Positions 1 to 7,132 of a stretch of DNA of 7,458 bases are shown in pieces (the first letter of the stretch is position 1; each line of letters begins with the position of its first letter). This DNA comes from Cocleimonas sp. (GTDB taxonomy: Bacteria; Pseudomonadota; Gammaproteobacteria; Thiotrichales; Thiotrichaceae), in assembly GCA_023146675.1 (NCBI GenBank), contig JAGLBQ010000141.1, forward strand, positions 1 to 7,458. The letters are read 5' to 3'. The notes beneath the pieces were generated by a model. The model was not told the DNA's origin. It saw only the letters and a list, made by a program, of their open reading frames with translations, and made no database searches. The translations under genes were made by a program, and so were the position numbers.

Positions 1-42
1 ACGGTTAAAGTTGACGGGGAAACTACCACTCCCGTTTTTTAA
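1..42 (+). CDS. possible 3' end of an upstream gene (13 codons, 5' truncated)
   Basis: Reading from base 1, frame 1 is open for 13 codons (TVKVDGETTTPVF) and stops at TAA 40-42. The peptide is rich in Thr and Val and looks like the end of a beta-strand-rich protein. Its VKVD resembles VVKVDP in the second SdrB-like module of the large downstream protein, but four residues prove nothing. Frame 2 is also open here, to a TAA at 68-70, so the reading frame is not certain. A hairpin with a T-run overlaps the last codons, which would fit the end of a transcript. No function can be assigned. Confidence 0.3.
   Translation, partial: TVKVDGETTTPVF
13..40 (+). terminator. possible rho-independent terminator
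   Basis: ACGGG (14-18) pairs with CCCGT (31-35), extended by G-T wobbles at 19/30 and 13/36. The loop spans 20-29, and the stem runs directly into six T residues (35-40). The stem is short but GC-rich. It overlaps the end of the possible upstream reading frame, which is unusual but known for compact gene ends. Confidence 0.45.
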
Positions 43-311
43 GTCTAAAGTCTTGATTTTATGTTGCTAAGATATTGCAACTATCTTGCTTTATAACTAA
101 AACGGGAACTGCTGATAGCAACCAAGTCTTCTAACGCAGATTTTTGTTTTTGCTTGAATGAACTCATAAGTGCGTAGTCTTTACGTAATGAATAAGATCA
201 TTTAAGCTGAGACAAAAAAGCAAGTTAGAGATCAGTAAGTTATTTTGTTCACGCTTCTAAGTAAACTATTTGTCTTTTATTAAAGGTATTTGAGTTTTAT
301 TTACTGGATCG

Positions 312-327
312 TAAACTTGATAGTTTA
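312..327. repeat. short perfect inverted repeat
   Basis: TAAACT (312-317) and AGTTTA (322-327) are perfect reverse complements separated by TGAT. This could be a small operator or an RNA hairpin. TTGAGT at 290-295 and TAAACT at 312-317, spaced by 16 bases, weakly resemble -35 and -10 promoter boxes (4 of 6 matches each), so the repeat would overlap a -10 element. The AT-rich background makes chance occurrence plausible. Confidence 0.25.
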
Positions 328-435
328 ATTGGGCAATATGATTCTTATTTTTAGGCAGTGCTCATTATGTCTTTACAATAGATTTATCTGTAGGTTGTTA
401 ATTATCCAGATGAATTTATTTTGAATGGGTTTTTA

Positions 436-470
436 GCCTCAACTTTTATCATAAAGTTGAGGCTTTATTA
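436..470 (+). terminator. strong rho-independent terminator
   Basis: GCCTCAACTTT (436-446) and AAAGTTGAGGC (453-463) form a perfect 11-bp stem, extendable by one A-T pair (435/464), with a 6-base loop (TATCAT). It is followed by a T-rich tract (TTTATTAT, 464-471). The T-rich side lies downstream only on the plus strand, so it should stop plus-strand transcription entering from the left and insulate the large gene. No protein gene lies immediately upstream, so it ends either a long 3' untranslated region of the gene at 1-42 or an untranslated RNA. Confidence 0.8.
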
Positions 471-518
471 TAAAAAAATCAGATTTTCTAATGACTGATT
501 AGTATTTCTTCTGTGTCT

Positions 519-547
519 TTCGTATTATTTGGGCTTAATAATACAAT
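519..547 (+). promoter_or_regulatory. weak candidate sigma-70 promoter for the large gene
   Basis: TACAAT (542-547) matches the -10 consensus at five of six positions. A poor -35 candidate, TTCGTA (519-524, three of six matches), lies 17 bases upstream. It falls between the strong terminator and the large gene, where a promoter is expected. Transcription from it would leave a leader of about 85 bases that includes the 606-622 hairpin. The -35 is weak and the region is AT-rich, so this is only the best candidate seen. Confidence 0.2.
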
Positions 548-605
548 ACAAATAAATAGTGATAGGCTGATTTATAGCTATTTTAAAGGACTCAGAATAA
601 ATACC

Positions 606-622
606 TTAGATTTATCATCTAA
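606..622 (+). repeat. small hairpin in the leader of the large gene
   Basis: TTAGAT (606-611) and ATCTAA (617-622) form a perfect 6-bp inverted repeat around TTATC, 16 bases before the first possible start codon (639). It is followed by an A-rich, single-stranded-looking stretch up to the start. It could affect transcript stability or ribosome access, but an AT-rich 6-bp stem is only marginally stable. Confidence 0.25.
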
Positions 623-638
623 AAAATAATAAAAATAA

Positions 639-3600
639 ATGGTGAATAAAATGCGAACCTTTTCTAGACTCCGCTACATTTTTGTATCGGTTATATTCTT
701 TTTTGTTTTTATGATAATGACCGTGCAAGCTAAGATAACGCCTGCGGGAATGATTATTACCAATAAAGCAGAAGTATCATGGTTTGATACTAAGGGGGAA
801 GTCTATAAGCTGTTTTCAAATGTTGCTGAGATTGAGGTGGCAAAACTCTATGGCTTATTATTATTAGATGATAATTCAAAATATGCGAGTGCAGGTCAAA
901 CCATTGCTTTTCCGCATCGTGTAAAAAATATTGGCAATGTCGTCTCTGCTTATGAGTTGCAAATTAAATTAGACGAAGATGATTCAGGTGATTTGACTAA
1001 TTTGTCACTTCATATTGATGTGAATGGAAATGGTCTTGTTGATGCGGGGGAAGCAAAACTTCCTGTTGTTACCTGCCAAGATGCGAGTACGAGTAATATT
1101 TGTTACTTATTGCCAGAGTTGATTGCAGGAGAAATTATTGAGTTTGTCATTCAAGGGCAAAGTGATGTAACCGCAACATCGGGTGATAAATATGCAATGG
1201 GAGTAAGTGTTGCTGCAATCAAAGCGCCAGAGGTAATCAAACATAATCAAGACAGTGTTGAGATTATTGATGGGGCTAATATTACCATTAATAAATCAGT
1301 GGGCCCCGTCTGTGGAACACCGATACGTCCTAGTGATACGGTTAAATTTACTATTAATTTTACTAATGTAGGTAATAAGAAGACTAAAGCAAAAGATTTT
1401 GTCATTGATGGTGAGTCACTTTCAGGTGTTATCTTGGAGGATGTAATTTTACCTAACTTTACCTTATCCAAAACACCTGTACCTATTATTGCGCCTGTTA
1501 ATACACTTTTATTGGTTCAATTGCGCAATGAAGACACTAACCGTTGGATTAAATTTGATACTTGGAATGACAGTAATGACAGTAATGTTAGTAAAATTGG
1601 TTTATATCTCCCTATTTCGCAAATAGAGACTAGTCAAAGTGGTCAATTAATTTATGAGCTAACGGCTGGTAATAATATTACATCAACGACAATTACATCC
1701 CAAGCGGTGTTTAGTGACGGGGAAGATCAAGAGTTTGTCAGTAATACTGTTTGCCTCACGCTAGCACCTGCTGCGGACAGTGGTTCTAAGGATGAAGCAA
1801 AAATTCGTTTCCTTACGCCAACCTTAGATCTAAAAAAATCACAACAGCCTCCTGGTTTTTCATCTGCTGGTGATCTTGAGGATGCTTCATTCTATCGTCT
1901 TGATACAGGCAGTAATGACTATCAACCTGCACGTGATGGTGTCTATATTGAAGTACATTCAAGTGGTTTAAATGCAGATGGGAATAAAGCGGAAGTACAT
2001 ACGGTAAAAGTAATCTCGGGAACAGGTGATATTCTGTATGTTGTGATTAAGGAAACAGGTCCCAATACAGGCATATTTAGAGCTATTCGCCCTGTACGTT
2101 TAAGTGCCGCAGAAAAAGGAGCGGGTAAAACCTGTCCAGTAGATAGCCAGACAAGTGCTGTTTATGATAATACTGCTGATGAAAACTGTACGCTGCAAGG
2201 TAGTCCTGATGGTCGCATTCAGGTGACTGTTGATGATCCTGGTGTGGGTACTTTATTAAAAGATGCTGCTTTGATAGATCCGCTAGGCATTGTGTTTGAT
2301 GCTGCTTTTAATACACCTGTCAAAGGTGCAGACGTTATTATTAAAACACCTGATGGACAGATAGCGATTGACCCCTTAACGGATCAGCCCTATGACATTC
2401 AAACCACAAATGAAGAGGGTAAATATCAATTTCCATTTTTATACCCAGGTTATTACTATATTGATGTAACAGCACCTGAGGGTTATACCTTCCCTAGTAA
2501 AATGCCTCCAGAGGCATTTATTGATCGCACGGTGAATCAGTACTCCTATGGTAAGGATGGTTTTTATGGAACCCCTGGAGACGGTATTTTTAAACTAGAA
2601 TCACTGCTGGTTGCAGATATACCATTGAATCCGATTCTAAATGCCAATAATGATTTGGTGGTTGAGAAAACAGTTACTTCAGCCAATGCGGGTATTGGAG
2701 ACTTTGCAAGTTACTCCATCCATATAGTAAACCATGCGCCTAAAAATTTATATGCAGTCAAAATAGAAGATCGTCTTCCCTATGGGTTTAGATATGTGGA
2801 GGGTAGTGCTTTTCTAGATGGTAAGCAGGTGAATGATCCTATGGGTGCGCCAGGTCCTAATTTAACCTTTTCTGAGCTTCCTTTTGGAGAAACGTTGGCA
2901 AAAGGTGAGCTAGATAAAAAATCGCATACCTTGACCTATAAGCTAAGAATTTCAGCAGGCGCAATTGATAGTGACGGTGTCAATACCGCGAAGGCAACTG
3001 GACGTACTGGAACCATGTACACTATCCATTCCAACAATGCTACCGCAAAGGTCAAAGTAATCCAGAAGGGTGTTCTGGGTGATAATGGCATTATTTTTGG
3101 CAAAATTTATGTGGATGCTGATTGCTCAAATATCCAATCAAAAGGTGAGTGGCCCATTGGCGGTGTGAAGCTGTATCTTGAAGATGGCACTTGGGTGGTT
3201 ACGGATGGCAATGGTCAATATAGTTTATATGGCATAAAGCCTGGCAGTCATGTGGTTAAAGTTGATCCTATTAGTTTACCAGAAGGAATTTATCTTAAGC
3301 CATTAGATAATCGTCATATGGCGGATGCTGATAGCCGTTTAGTGGATATGAAGCGGGGTGGTTATCATCGTGCCGACTTTGCAGCGCAATGTCCTAAAGA
3401 AGAACCTGAAATTGTATTTGAGCAGATTATGTCACGCAATAATGGGCGCACTGACTGGATGCTTGATCATGCGACTAAATATAATCCTGAAAAAAACAAT
3501 GTGACGAATGATTTAAGTAAGAAGACGGGTGCCGATGGTGATCTATCTAGCGGTACGGTTAGTTTTATTGATCAGTCAATCAAGGCTAAAATTGCAGCAG

Positions 3601-6600
3601 GTAAAGGCATAAGTCGTGGTTATTCATTATTGTTAGATCGTTATGATAGTGCAGTTAAAGCTAAAAAAATGCGTGCTAAGTTACCGAAAGTAACAAAATA
3701 CCATAGTTTTATTTATAAGTCGGGGGATTTTTATACGCTTAGATTTGGTTTTAATTTGCAACGTGAGGCAATGAAGGGTTTACAGCAGAAATTTGCAAAG
3801 GAAAAACTCAAAACAACCATCGTTGCGACTATTTATGAGCGTCTTTCTGATGCTGTACTCAGTCGTTTGGAGTCACCACAAAATGGTGATGGTATGTTGC
3901 CTCCTAAAGTGGTCGTTAAAAGCATTACCAAAAAACAAGCAAAAGTTGGAGCATGGTTATGGCCAAAGAATGGCATTAGCCTAGACGGTCGCTTTATGGT
4001 GGTGATTCGCGCGGGTATGAAACCAACGTTACGAGTTAATGGCAAAAATATTCCAAAATCAAAAATTGGTGAGCGTATTGAGAATCGTCGTGAACGTGCA
4101 CAGGTTGTTGCTTGGTATGGTGTTGAACTGAAAAAAGGTGAAAATCAGGTTGAAGTTTTCGCTAAGGATCCCTTCGGCAATTCACGTACCTTGGTTAAAG
4201 GTATCTTTAAACGACCTACAATGGCAGAAACCCTTCATTTTAGTGCCAATTCTGATGAATTATCCGCTGATGGAGGTCGCTCTTATTTACCCTTAACGAT
4301 TAAATTGCTCGATTCAAATGGTTATCCTGCGCGAGGCATTCACTTTGTAACGCTTGAGACAACAGATGGAAGCTGGGTTGAACGTGATATTCAAGATCAA
4401 ACACAAGGGCATCAAGTAAGGGTTACGAATGGTCAACGGGTGGTACATTTGCGCAGTTCAGAGCGTACAGGTGATATTACTTTGCGTGCGTCTGATGGCA
4501 AAATGAAGGCAGAAGTTAAGATTGTACAAACAGCTCCAATGCGTCCTCTCATGGCGGTGGGTATTTTGGAAATCGGTGCCAGTAAAAATATCTTTGATAA
4601 CCGTGTTAATGGAGGAGAAGATAAAATTGAGCGTCATGGTCGTGCGGCAATGTTTATGAAGGGTCGTGTTAAAGGTGATGTGCATTTAACCTTGTCTTAT
4701 GATTCTGATAAAGATCCTGACGGTGAACGTTTCCGTGATATTAATCCGAATAGTCAATACCCTGTTTATGGTGATGACTCACGTAGAGGTTACGATGCGC
4801 AAAGTCGTAGCAAGCTGTATGCCAAGATCGAGAAAAGTAAAAATAGTGTGATGTATGGTGATTATCTGACCGACTCAAAAACCAATCATGAGAGTGTAGC
4901 GCGTGTGCAGCGTAGTTTAACGGGTCTAAATGGAATTATTGATTATGGTAAAACACGAGTTCAAGCGTATGTATCACGTCCTGGAGATAATCATATTGCC
5001 AATGAAGAAATGCGTGGCAAGGGTACTGCATTAAATTATCGCTTAAAGCATCACCCTCTGATTCGTAATAGTGAGGTGATTGAGGTAGTGACTTATTCAC
5101 GTGATAACCCAGGTGTGGTCATTAATATTAGCAAGTTAAGTCGTTTTGGTGACTATAGTCTGGATGATGTAACAGGTGATTTAAGCTTTAGTGATGCCAT
5201 TCCAACGCTGGATGATAAGCAAAATCCTGTCTATATTCGAGTTTCTTATGATCTGGACGGTCATAGTGAAAAATATACCGTTGCAGGTGTACGTTTAAAC
5301 CATCAGGTGACGAAAGAGTTAAATGTGGGCGTGAGTCATTCTTATGATGATAATGAAACCAAAGGCAAGGCAATTACGGGTATTTCAGCAGAGTATAAAA
5401 ATCAGGATTCACGTATTACGGTTAGTGCGGCAACCTTAAAGCATCAGGCAGCCAGTAAAGATGATGGTAAGGCAGTGCGTTTAGCGGTGGAGCAAAAATG
5501 GAGTGCTAATAGTAAAAGCAATCTAACCTATGGTCGTGCGGATAAAAATTATGATAATCAAGGGGGTGGTGTCGCTGCAGATCGTGAGGAGTTGCGTATT
5601 GCGCATCGTCAGCGTGTTTCTAAGGATATTGGCGTTAATGTTGAGGCGATACATTCTAAAAGTTTGAGTCAAGATTCAGTACAGCAAAGTGTAGGCATCA
5701 CGGCTGATGTAAAAACAGGTCCTGTTACGTTGAAAGCGGGAGCACGTCATATCAGGCAGAAAAACTCTGCGGATAGCGATAGCTTTAATACGGTAATCTT
5801 AGGTGCTAAAGCACCGATTAATATCGGTAAACGTAAAGGTAGTATCTCGGCTGAATATGAGCAGGATATTGGTAGTAAGGATCGCCGTCGCGTGGCAATT
5901 GGTGCGGATCTTCAAGTGCATCAGAAGATAAAGGTTTACACTAAGGCAGAGCAGATTAATAGCATGTCGGGAATCAGTGGTTTATCAACTAAAGATCAGC
6001 AGACCACATTCTCAGCGGGTATAAAGTCAAATTTATTGCCATCAACGGAAATTTATTCTGAATATCGTTTACGCGGCACAATAGATAGTCGAGACCTTGA
6101 AACAGCATCAGGTATTCGTGGTGATTATGAAATCGAAAAAGGTCTCTCCATTGCGCCTAGAATGGAGATAGTAAAAAATATTGAAGGTGCAGGTAAAGAT
6201 TCGGTGTCTGTTTCGGTTGGTGTTAAAGATGTGCGTGATAAGAACCAGCGTAAGAGCGGACGTGTTGAGCTACGCCATGATGATCAGCGTGATTATGTTG
6301 GTCTGGAAGGCACTTATGTCGCACGTTTAAATGAAGAATGGAGTGTGTTGCTACGGGACTCAGCACGTTTTGATTGGGATCAAGATAAGGAAGATCTGCA
6401 AGTCAGCAATACCTTCTCTGTTGGTTTGTCATCGCGTCCACGCAGAAATAACAAGCACAGTATGTTGTTCTTATATGAAAATAAATTGGAGCGTGGTTTT
6501 GGTGCAGAGGATGATTGTAATAAGCATATTCTGTCTACCCATCAAAGTTATCAAATCAATGAATCCATTTCTATCTCAGGTCGTTTAGGTAATAAATATG

Positions 6601-7040
6601 AGAAATGTTCTAATGATGGTCTTGATGCAAGTACGAATACTACCTTGGCTGATGGGCGCTTGATCTGGGATATTAATAAGCGTTTTGATGCGGATATTCA
6701 TGGCGGTATTTTGGCTACTGATGGAGTAAGAGAGAAGCAGTATTCGGCAGGTTTAGGTATTAATTATCTTGTTAAGCAAAATATGCGTATTGGAGCAGGT
6801 TATAACATTAAAGGCTTTGAAGATGATGACCTTGATAGTGAAGGATATAATAAGCAAGGTGTGTATGTCGGCATGCAGTATAAGTTTGATGAGAAAAACT
6901 TGGGTTGGTTAAGCGGTGAAAAGCAACAGGATAGAAGCCGAGTTGAAATGCCAGGTGAGTCACCTACGATACCAAAAACTAGAGACGAGGATTCTGACAG
7001 TAAAAACTCGCTAAAAGAGCTCTTTGGTTCATGGTTCTAG
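639..7040 (+). CDS. giant outer-membrane protein with DUF11, SdrB/CnaB and Big-1-like modules and a C-terminal beta-barrel
   Basis: This 2133-residue protein is probably exported by Sec and anchored in the outer membrane as a surface adhesin or envelope structural protein; substrate unknown. Seen in order: signal peptide 1-31 (basic start, hydrophobic core, VQA|K); mature start TPAGMIITNKAEVSW, typical of DUF11 proteins; DUF11-like modules at about 32-205 (FPHRVKNIGN 91-100; EF-hand-like loop 127-138) and 213-375; a beta-domain with ETGPNTGIF at 472-480; CnaB/SdrB-like modules at 547-640 and 815-920 flanking a third DUF11 module (672-800); a possible SPOR-like segment 1021-1075; an Ig-like module 1089-1190 with GVELKKGENQVEV...DPFGN; a Big-1/invasin-like module 1195-1300; then 1305-2083, beta-rich, with YPVYGDDS (1374-1381) and YGDY (1406-1409), typical of barrels in this family; and a charged tail 2084-2133. 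No frameshift is seen. ATG 651 (preceded by GGTGA) is a credible alternative start giving 2129 residues. Confidence 0.9.
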   Translation: MVNKMRTFSRLRYIFVSVIFFFVFMIMTVQAKITPAGMIITNKAEVSWFDTKGEVYKLFSNVAEIEVAKLYGLLLLDDNSKYASAGQTIAFPHRVKNIGNVVSAYELQIKLDEDDSGDLTNLSLHIDVNGNGLVDAGEAKLPVVTCQDASTSNICYLLPELIAGEIIEFVIQGQSDVTATSGDKYAMGVSVAAIKAPEVIKHNQDSVEIIDGANITINKSVGPVCGTPIRPSDTVKFTINFTNVGNKKTKAKDFVIDGESLSGVILEDVILPNFTLSKTPVPIIAPVNTLLLVQLRNEDTNRWIKFDTWNDSNDSNVSKIGLYLPISQIETSQSGQLIYELTAGNNITSTTITSQAVFSDGEDQEFVSNTVCLTLAPAADSGSKDEAKIRFLTPTLDLKKSQQPPGFSSAGDLEDASFYRLDTGSNDYQPARDGVYIEVHSSGLNADGNKAEVHTVKVISGTGDILYVVIKETGPNTGIFRAIRPVRLSAAEKGAGKTCPVDSQTSAVYDNTADENCTLQGSPDGRIQVTVDDPGVGTLLKDAALIDPLGIVFDAAFNTPVKGADVIIKTPDGQIAIDPLTDQPYDIQTTNEEGKYQFPFLYPGYYYIDVTAPEGYTFPSKMPPEAFIDRTVNQYSYGKDGFYGTPGDGIFKLESLLVADIPLNPILNANNDLVVEKTVTSANAGIGDFASYSIHIVNHAPKNLYAVKIEDRLPYGFRYVEGSAFLDGKQVNDPMGAPGPNLTFSELPFGETLAKGELDKKSHTLTYKLRISAGAIDSDGVNTAKATGRTGTMYTIHSNNATAKVKVIQKGVLGDNGIIFGKIYVDADCSNIQSKGEWPIGGVKLYLEDGTWVVTDGNGQYSLYGIKPGSHVVKVDPISLPEGIYLKPLDNRHMADADSRLVDMKRGGYHRADFAAQCPKEEPEIVFEQIMSRNNGRTDWMLDHATKYNPEKNNVTNDLSKKTGADGDLSSGTVSFIDQSIKAKIAAGKGISRGYSLLLDRYDSAVKAKKMRAKLPKVTKYHSFIYKSGDFYTLRFGFNLQREAMKGLQQKFAKEKLKTTIVATIYERLSDAVLSRLESPQNGDGMLPPKVVVKSITKKQAKVGAWLWPKNGISLDGRFMVVIRAGMKPTLRVNGKNIPKSKIGERIENRRERAQVVAWYGVELKKGENQVEVFAKDPFGNSRTLVKGIFKRPTMAETLHFSANSDELSADGGRSYLPLTIKLLDSNGYPARGIHFVTLETTDGSWVERDIQDQTQGHQVRVTNGQRVVHLRSSERTGDITLRASDGKMKAEVKIVQTAPMRPLMAVGILEIGASKNIFDNRVNGGEDKIERHGRAAMFMKGRVKGDVHLTLSYDSDKDPDGERFRDINPNSQYPVYGDDSRRGYDAQSRSKLYAKIEKSKNSVMYGDYLTDSKTNHESVARVQRSLTGLNGIIDYGKTRVQAYVSRPGDNHIANEEMRGKGTALNYRLKHHPLIRNSEVIEVVTYSRDNPGVVINISKLSRFGDYSLDDVTGDLSFSDAIPTLDDKQNPVYIRVSYDLDGHSEKYTVAGVRLNHQVTKELNVGVSHSYDDNETKGKAITGISAEYKNQDSRITVSAATLKHQAASKDDGKAVRLAVEQKWSANSKSNLTYGRADKNYDNQGGGVAADREELRIAHRQRVSKDIGVNVEAIHSKSLSQDSVQQSVGITADVKTGPVTLKAGARHIRQKNSADSDSFNTVILGAKAPINIGKRKGSISAEYEQDIGSKDRRRVAIGADLQVHQKIKVYTKAEQINSMSGISGLSTKDQQTTFSAGIKSNLLPSTEIYSEYRLRGTIDSRDLETASGIRGDYEIEKGLSIAPRMEIVKNIEGAGKDSVSVSVGVKDVRDKNQRKSGRVELRHDDQRDYVGLEGTYVARLNEEWSVLLRDSARFDWDQDKEDLQVSNTFSVGLSSRPRRNNKHSMLFLYENKLERGFGAEDDCNKHILSTHQSYQINESISISGRLGNKYEKCSNDGLDASTNTTLADGRLIWDINKRFDADIHGGILATDGVREKQYSAGLGINYLVKQNMRIGAGYNIKGFEDDDLDSEGYNKQGVYVGMQYKFDEKNLGWLSGEKQQDRSRVEMPGESPTIPKTRDEDSDSKNSLKELFGSWF
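641..653 (+). promoter_or_regulatory. ribosome-binding-like GGTGA favouring a start at 651
   Basis: Nothing purine-rich in Shine-Dalgarno position precedes ATG 639; the upstream bases are A/T only, and the nearest AAAGGA (585-590) is 48 bases away. By contrast GGTGA (641-645) sits five bases before the in-frame ATG at 651. Starting at 651 gives a conventional signal peptide beginning MRTFSRLRY. Both starts keep the same mature protein. Confidence 0.35.
1017..1052 (+). other. EF-hand-like calcium-binding loop in the first DUF11-like module
   Basis: Residues 127-138 read DVNGNGLVDAGE, matching the DxNxNGxxDxxE calcium loop found in dockerin-type and many DUF11/SdrB proteins. All expected ligand positions (D127, N129, N131, D135, E138) are present. 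Calcium would probably stiffen the module outside the cytoplasm; binding itself is inferred. The second SdrB-like module has a degenerate counterpart (VDADCSN, 825-831). Confidence 0.55.
3699..3863 (+). other. possible SPOR-like segment within the large protein
   Basis: Residues 1021-1075 contain a strand (FYTLRFGFN, 1031-1039), a helix-like stretch (REAMKGLQQKF, 1042-1052) and a second strand (LKTTIVATIY, 1057-1066). This pattern of aromatic strand, amphipathic helix with an alanine, and second strand recalls SPOR domains, which bind peptidoglycan strands lacking side peptides. Only the first half of the usual repeat is clear, and no alignment could be run. It might instead be an unrelated alpha/beta linker. 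Confidence 0.35.
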
Positions 7041-7045
7041 GCGTA

Positions 7046-7063
7046 AAAAAACGGTAGTTTTTT
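7046..7063 (+). terminator. weak hairpin with T-run after the large gene
   Basis: AAAAAAC (7046-7052) and GTTTTTT (7057-7063) form a 7-bp inverted repeat around GGTA, five bases after the stop codon. The stem is almost all A-T with one G-C pair and ends in a T-run. It might act as a leaky terminator that lowers expression of the following lipoprotein gene, but it is too weak to separate the two genes with confidence. Confidence 0.25.
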
Positions 7064-7119
7064 AATAGTAGTCTGTATTTTATTTCTTCGTATAGGCTCA
7101 AGCTAGGCAAATTATAATG

Positions 7120-7124
7120 AAGGG
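7120..7124 (+). promoter_or_regulatory. Shine-Dalgarno site of the lipoprotein gene
   Basis: AAGGG lies eight bases before ATG 7133, a normal spacing. It selects 7133 over the nearby ATG at 7117, whose frame stops after eight codons. Confidence 0.6.
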
Positions 7125-7132
7125 CAATAATA

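Larger units (their letters stand above)
43..638. other. long AT-rich intergenic region with no convincing protein gene
   Basis: All reading frames examined are broken by frequent stops. The longest ATG-started plus-strand frame noted is 28 codons (338-424) and lacks a good ribosome binding site. The region holds several inverted repeats: AAGATA/TATCTT (69-74 and 82-87, 7-base loop), TAAACT/AGTTTA (312-317 and 322-327, 4-base loop), and TTAGAT/ATCTAA (606-611 and 617-622, 5-base loop) just before the large gene. A strong terminator at 436-470 splits it in two. Bases 43-435 could therefore be an untranslated 3' tail or a small RNA, and bases 471-638 the promoter and leader of the large gene. 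No tRNA or recognisable riboswitch was seen. Confidence 0.6.

Noticed and set aside
338..424. A 28-codon plus-strand frame (MILIFRQCSL...) ending 11 bases before the strong terminator
   Set aside because: It has no good ribosome binding site, no recognisable protein character and a composition expected by chance in AT-rich DNA; only its position before a terminator is suggestive.
472..500. Inverted repeat AATCAG/CTGATT that, read on the minus strand, is followed by a T-run
   Set aside because: It is a 6-bp AT-rich stem with a 12-base loop and there is no minus-strand gene to terminate; probably chance.
1569..1586. Tandem GACAGTAAT repeat
   Set aside because: It is only two copies within coding sequence, giving NDSNDSN in a loop-like region; too short to treat as a functional repeat.
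3833..4685. Minus-strand open frames of about 70-75 codons inside the large gene (3833-4045 and 4458-4685; similar ones at 1247-1471 and 5188-5373)
   Set aside because: They lie entirely opposite a long, well-supported coding frame and encode no recognisable motifs; they are shadows of its codon use.
6331..6588. 85-codon plus-strand frame overlapping the large gene
   Set aside because: It lies in another frame of the barrel-coding region and has no plausible domain or ribosome binding site.
7113..7118. Perfect TATAAT before the lipoprotein gene
   Set aside because: It abuts the Shine-Dalgarno, and a transcript starting about seven bases downstream would lack that site. There is no -35 at 16-18 bases upstream.
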